Made by a program: the position numbers and the translations under genes. From JADJNY01 sp046349615 (GTDB lineage Bacteria; Planctomycetota; UBA1135; GCA-002686595), in the NCBI GenBank assembly GCA_046349615.1, contig JAXMBZ010000006.1:167690-231689 (forward strand): DNA of 64,000 nt, written 5' to 3'. This document shows, one piece after another, positions 60,498 through 64,000 of the stretch (position 1 is the stretch's first letter; every line of letters starts with the position of its first letter). The notes under the pieces were generated by a model. The model was not told the origin of the DNA and ran no database searches. It worked only from the letters and a program-made list of their open reading frames with translations.

Positions 60498-62162
60498 TCA
60501 CTTCGCCGCCCCGCCCTCCTCTCCAAACCGCGCCACGACGCACCTTCCGCCCGTCTTCTCCGCGAGCCGCTCCCAATCGCGCACGCGCGACTTCGGCGCG
60601 TCGACGAGGATCGAGTCCACCGCCGCCTGCCGGAACCGGTCGTGCTCGGCGAGGAGATCGACGAAGAGCCCCATGTCGTAGTGGTGCCCGCCCGTCGGAA
60701 CGCCGTCGGTCAGGACGACGAGCGAGTCGACGTCCGGGTCCTCGAGCGCCTTCAGCGCCGCGTCGAACGCGTTCCCGCGACCGCGCGCGTTGCAACGCTG
60801 GAAGAAGGCGCGCGCCCGCGCGACGTTCTCCTTCGTCGCCGGCACGAGCCCCTTCTCCCACGGGATCGGCGCGTTCGTGTACGGGATGACGTTGAACAGC
60901 GTGCCGTCCGGCAGCGCCTCGAGCGCCTTCCCGAGCTCGCGGTCGAGCACCTCCTTGCGCGACAGGTCGCCGACCTTCGTGTCCCACGTCGAGCCCGAGA
61001 AGTCGACGAGGAACACGACGCGGTCCGAGATCAGGTTGAGCCCCGCGAGGTTCGCGCGCGTGTCGCCGAGCTCGCCGCGCTTCGTCGGATCGAAGCCCGT
61101 CGTCCACGGGCCCTGCACCGTCGCGGCCCACGCGCGCCACGCCGCGAAGTCGAAGCCGTGGTCCTCGCCCGAGCGCGCGCGCAGGAAGCCGAGGATGCGC
61201 CACTTGAGGCGCGAGCGCGGCTCGATCTCCATCTGGTGCACGAGCTCGAGCAGCGCGGGCCGGCTCGCGAGCTCGCACAGGACGACGATCGCGGCGCTGC
61301 GCACGCTCGCTTCGCGGTCCTGGAGCGCGCGCTGCGCCCGATCGAGCCGCTCCGCCTCCGCGTAGCCGTGCTCGGCCGCGAGCGCCGCGCAGCGCAACCG
61401 CGGATCGACGTCGACGGCCGCCGCGTCGACGTACGGCCGCGCCTTGAAGTGGTCGAGGCGCTCGAGCACGACGAGCGCGCGCCCGCGGACCTCGGCGTCG
61501 ACGCGCGAGCGCCACACGGCCTCGACCTCGCGCGCGATCTTCGTCTTGTCTCCGACGTCGAGCTTCGCCGCGAGCCGCCGCTCGAGCGAGTAGAGGAGCA
61601 TCCGCGCGACCTCTTCGTCGCGCGCGTCGATCGACTTCGCGAGCGCGAGCCCGTCGAGCGGTCCGCCCATGCGCCCGAACGCCTCGGCGACGCGCACGCG
61701 CACCCACGGGTCCTTCGCGCGCAGCCCCATCCGGCCGTAGAGGAGGTCGAGGAGCGGCTCCTCGGTCACGCGCGCGAGCGCGACCTGCGCCTCGTCGGCG
61801 ACCATCGAATCGTCGTCTTCGAGTGCGCGCACGAGCAGCTCGAACGCGGGCCGGCCTTCGAGGAGCGCGAGCTCCTTCACCGCGGCGCGGCGCGTCTCGG
61901 GGCGCGGCGCGCGCAGCTCCTTCTCGAGCTCGCGCGGGTCGGCGGGCTTCTCGCGCGCGTCCTTCGGCTTCGTCGGCGCGTCGTGGAGCTCGAACTCGAG
62001 ACTCGCGCGCGCCGTGCCCGCGTGCGCGACGAACGCGAACACGAGCGCGAGCACGACGGCCCCCGCGCACTCGACCGCGAGCGCGCCGCGCTCGCGTGCC
62101 GTCGCACACGCTCCCGCGCGCACGTGGGCGCGCACGAACTCCACTCCCCGCTCGCTCCGCAT
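60498..62162 (-). CDS. HEAT-repeat and VWA-domain protein with N-terminal membrane anchor
   Basis: ATG 62162 is preferred because GGGAGGA lies six bases ahead; the frame is open further upstream in poor coding context. The 554-aa product has a hydrophobic N-terminal segment (about residues 27-50: ALAVECAGAVVLALVFAFVAHAG), then HEAT repeats (ETRRAAVKELALLEGRPAFELLVRAL, DPWVRVRVAEAFGRMGG and more) up to about 310. A VWA domain follows, with FLVDFSGSTWDTK (MIDAS DxSGS) and LVVLTDGVPTGG. Planctomycete proteins with this plan are of unknown function; the VWA part should bind a metal-dependent partner. It converges on the nitroreductase gene with 6 bp between stops. Confidence 0.86.
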   Translation of the reverse strand: MRSERGVEFVRAHVRAGACATARERGALAVECAGAVVLALVFAFVAHAGTARASLEFELHDAPTKPKDAREKPADPRELEKELRAPRPETRRAAVKELALLEGRPAFELLVRALEDDDSMVADEAQVALARVTEEPLLDLLYGRMGLRAKDPWVRVRVAEAFGRMGGPLDGLALAKSIDARDEEVARMLLYSLERRLAAKLDVGDKTKIAREVEAVWRSRVDAEVRGRALVVLERLDHFKARPYVDAAAVDVDPRLRCAALAAEHGYAEAERLDRAQRALQDREASVRSAAIVVLCELASRPALLELVHQMEIEPRSRLKWRILGFLRARSGEDHGFDFAAWRAWAATVQGPWTTGFDPTKRGELGDTRANLAGLNLISDRVVFLVDFSGSTWDTKVGDLSRKEVLDRELGKALEALPDGTLFNVIPYTNAPIPWEKGLVPATKENVARARAFFQRCNARGRGNAFDAALKALEDPDVDSLVVLTDGVPTGGHHYDMGLFVDLLAEHDRFRQAAVDSILVDAPKSRVRDWERLAEKTGGRCVVARFGEEGGAAK

Positions 62163-62503
62163 CGTGTTCCTCCCGAGATGCGCGGAGGGAGTCCGCGGCG
62201 GCCCCGGCCCCCAGCGTGCTCCACGCCCCCGGTCCGTCGGTTCGGTGCCCGCCCGGACTCCCCGCGCGCACTCGCTCGACGCTCGCTCGGCGCGGCGGTG
62301 ACCGGATTCCTCGCTTCTTTTTCGAGGGCGCGGGAACGGCGGTGCGCGGAACGGGGAAGGGCGTTCCTCACGGGCTGCGCACGAGATCCCGCGCGTGTAC
62401 GGCGCGCGACCGAGCGGAACGCGCGCTCCCCCGTCCCACGAGCTCCCGGGCCGCGGCACGTCCGCGACCGCGCGGCGTCCTGTCGTGCGGCCCGGAGGTT
62501 CTC
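62163..62503. other. Divergent intergenic region, no supported gene
   Basis: The gap of 341 bp separates the HEAT/VWA gene (minus) from the serine-hydrolase-like gene (plus). Ribosome binding sites for both lie at its edges (GGGAGGA and GGAGG). A T-run near 62312 (TTCTTTTTCG) is the least GC-rich part and a promoter candidate. I see no RNA gene. Confidence 0.45.
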
Positions 62504-63865
62504 ATGTCCCTGCTCCTCGCTCTCGTCCTCGCGTCTCAGGTCGGCCCTTCGAACGAACTCGCCCGCGTCGCGGAGGCGCTCGCCGCCGAGACGATCGCGC
62601 GCGACGGCGTCCCCGGGATCCAGCTCGCGGTCGTGCGCGACGGGGAGGAGTTCCTCGTCCTCGCGCGCGGCGTCGCCGACGACGCACACGGCACGCCCGT
62701 GACCGCGGACACGCGCTTCGTGCTCGGTTCGGCGGCGCGGATCGTGACGAGTGCCGCGGTGCTGCAGCTCGTCGACGCGGGTGAGTTCGCGCTCGACGCG
62801 GACGTCGCGACGCTCGTCGATGGGCTGCCGAAGCTCGCGCAGCCGGTGGCGCTCGAGCGCGTGCTCGACGGGACGTCGGGGATCGCGCCGTGGGCGCGCG
62901 TGTTCGCGGCGGCGAAGCGCGAGCCGCGCGCGGGGCTCGCGAAGGACGACGTGCTCACGCTCTTCGCGGCGGCGCCGTTCGATTCGGCGCCGGGCGAGCG
63001 CTACGCGCCGAATTCAGCGGCGTGGGCGCTGCTGCCGCTCGTGCTCGAACGCGCGTGGGGCGAGTCGTTCGTGCGCGGCGCGCCGGCGCGGCTCTTCGCG
63101 CCGTTCGGGTTCGAGCACGCGGGGTTCGTGAGCGGAGAGGTTCCGCTCAGCGGGCTCGCGCGGGATTGCGCGGCCGTGGCGGAGGCGCACGATGCGGAGG
63201 TGCTGCTCGCGCTCGATCGAGGGTGGGTGGCGCCGATGTTCGCGTGCGACGCGCGGGAGCTCGCGCGCTTCGTCGATGCGGTCGGGACGGGACGCGTGCT
63301 GTCGGCGAAGACGGCGGAGCGGATGTTCTCGAGCGCGCGCACGGGCGACGGGAAGCCGACGGGGCATGGGGTCGGGTTCGATCTCGATCGGGTCGCCGGG
63401 CATCCGCGGGCGGGGCACTCGGGCGGGCTCGGGGGGACGCGCGTGCGCGTCGCGTGGTACGGGGAGGATCGACTCGCGGTCGTCGTGTTCGCGAACTGCG
63501 CGGGGGCGGACGTCGAGCGGCTCGAGGAGGAGGTGGCGCGGTACGTCCTCGGGGTCGGGTTCGAGCGCGTCGTGGAGGTGCCGGTCGGGGAGGCGGAGGT
63601 GAAGAGGTTCGGGGGCGTGTATCAGATCGCGACGGAGCGGGTCAGGGTGTTCGAGCGCGGCGGGCGGTTGGTTTGGCAGACGGCGGATCGGGAGCGTGAG
63701 TTGAAGTGGCAGGGGCGGGGAGGGTTCGTCGATGCGGCGGAGGTGGGGTTTGGGGTGCGATTTGAATTGGGGGGGGAGGTCAGTCAGGGCGTCGAGGTCA
63801 CGCGGGCGGGAGGGGTGGTCAAGGGGGTGAGGGTGGCGTCGGTCGGGAGCGTGAACGGCGGGTGA
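62504..63865 (+). CDS. Beta-lactamase-fold (class C/serine hydrolase) family protein, catalytic residues missing
   Basis: The ATG at 62504 has GGAGG eight bases ahead and gives 453 aa with a short signal-like start (MSLLLALVLASQ). DTRFVLGSAARIVTSAAVLQLVDAGEFALD aligns with the serine beta-lactamase/PBP class C motif, where SxxK is expected, but here it reads SAAR (S76, R79). The Y-x-N motif is APN in PGERYAPNSAAWALL. GHSGGLGG keeps the third motif. The missing Lys and Tyr indicate a non-catalytic family member or an enzyme with different chemistry. The last 100 residues include an unusual G8 run near 63769. It acts outside the cytoplasm if the signal is real. Confidence 0.82.
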   Translation: MSLLLALVLASQVGPSNELARVAEALAAETIARDGVPGIQLAVVRDGEEFLVLARGVADDAHGTPVTADTRFVLGSAARIVTSAAVLQLVDAGEFALDADVATLVDGLPKLAQPVALERVLDGTSGIAPWARVFAAAKREPRAGLAKDDVLTLFAAAPFDSAPGERYAPNSAAWALLPLVLERAWGESFVRGAPARLFAPFGFEHAGFVSGEVPLSGLARDCAAVAEAHDAEVLLALDRGWVAPMFACDARELARFVDAVGTGRVLSAKTAERMFSSARTGDGKPTGHGVGFDLDRVAGHPRAGHSGGLGGTRVRVAWYGEDRLAVVVFANCAGADVERLEEEVARYVLGVGFERVVEVPVGEAEVKRFGGVYQIATERVRVFERGGRLVWQTADRERELKWQGRGGFVDAAEVGFGVRFELGGEVSQGVEVTRAGGVVKGVRVASVGSVNGG

Positions 63866-63884
63866 GGGGCAACGGAGACTGGGC

Positions 63885-63971
63885 GCCAAGGCGCACATTT
63901 GGGTGCTCCGCATCCCAGACTCCGCGCTCGATCAGGCCGGAGGAACCGGCCTGATCGAGCGCGGAGTTCTA
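63885..63971 (-). repeat. Palindromic intergenic element, copy 2
   Basis: The inverse orientation partner of 57042-57129. Arms 63919-63940 and 63946-63967 (22 bp, perfect) enclose AGGAA. The flanking minus-strand motif CTGGGATGCGGAGCACC matches copy 1 at 15 of 17 bases. It lies between two genes that converge (63865 plus and the minus-strand gene ending at 63969), a position expected for a bidirectional terminator. Confidence 0.8.
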
Positions 63972-64000
63972 TTCGAAGAGGGAGAGGGCGTGGTCGCCGC
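63969..64000 (-). CDS. C-terminal end of a further minus-strand gene (partial)
   Basis: Reading in from the right edge, the minus-strand frame GDHALSLFE ends with TAG at 63971-63969. All visible codons except the last sense codon (GAA) end in C, as in local genes. Only nine residues are visible, so no product can be named. The stop triplet lies in the first bases of the palindromic element. Confidence 0.4.
   Translation of the reverse strand, partial: GDHALSLFE

Noticed and set aside
1..64000. A classic defence, phage or CRISPR island
   Set aside because: I looked for repeats, nucleases, integrases and abortive-infection genes; only an orphan methyltransferase fits, and composition is uniform across the window.

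Overview
The window is very GC-rich chromosomal DNA, with coding thirds mostly G or C. It reads as a member of the Planctomycetota or a close relative. This is inferred from gene content, with no rRNA to confirm it. The cues are a long overlapping MoxR/DUF58/Bat operon with a giant TPR protein, secreted 'WNGT-W' propeller proteins sharing a conserved Cys-containing C-terminal module, Tat-exported and lipoprotein-type enzymes, a short sigma-54 activator, and a large share of secreted proteins of unknown role. I saw no tRNA, rRNA, CRISPR array, transposase or phage gene.

Layout. 1-4.3 kb: partial thioredoxin-like/HEAT lipoprotein, a membrane glycosyltransferase and a CAP-domain protein. 4.4-10.2 kb (minus): a sigma-54 AAA+ activator without a DNA-binding domain, followed by a small membrane protein; then a large secreted Cys-repeat protein and a shorter paralogue of its C-terminal module. 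10.8-15.4 kb: a secreted propeller-like protein, a PcrA/UvrD helicase and a small GAF-like protein. 15.6-32.4 kb (plus): a seven-gene operon in which five junctions are 4-bp stop/start overlaps: retropepsin-like/TPR protein, membrane protein, MoxR ATPase, DUF58 protein, BatA-like protein, VWA protein and a 2216-aa TPR protein. 32.6-36.4 kb: a three-subunit molybdenum hydroxylase of the xanthine dehydrogenase family, with a REP-like palindromic element inserted in frame in the Mo subunit and a 22-codon ORF linking two subunits. 36.4-42.5 kb: methyltransferase, LPS-kinase-like protein, TMTC-type GT-C/TPR protein and GT2/TPR protein, probably cell-envelope glycan work. 42.5-43.9 kb: a decayed Lgt-like gene and small membrane proteins. 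44-45.7 kb: Tat-exported epimerase and a guanine-deaminase-like enzyme. 45.8-50.2 kb (minus): two secreted propeller paralogues whose C-terminal 483 bp are almost identical. 50.5-56.8 kb: MORN-like lipoprotein, M14 and M16 metallopeptidases. 57-64 kb: NTF2-like protein, orphan DNA methyltransferase, nitroreductase-methyltransferase fusion, HEAT/VWA protein, a beta-lactamase-fold protein lacking catalytic residues, and the last codons of a further minus-strand gene.

Two non-coding signals stand out. One is a palindromic element of about 87 bp present in two diverged copies (57042-57129 plus, 63885-63971 minus), whose stem differences are largely compensatory. The other is the REP-like inverted repeat inside the xanthine dehydrogenase gene. 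Purine-related functions (guanine deaminase and the Mo hydroxylase) lie about 9 kb apart and may act in one pathway.
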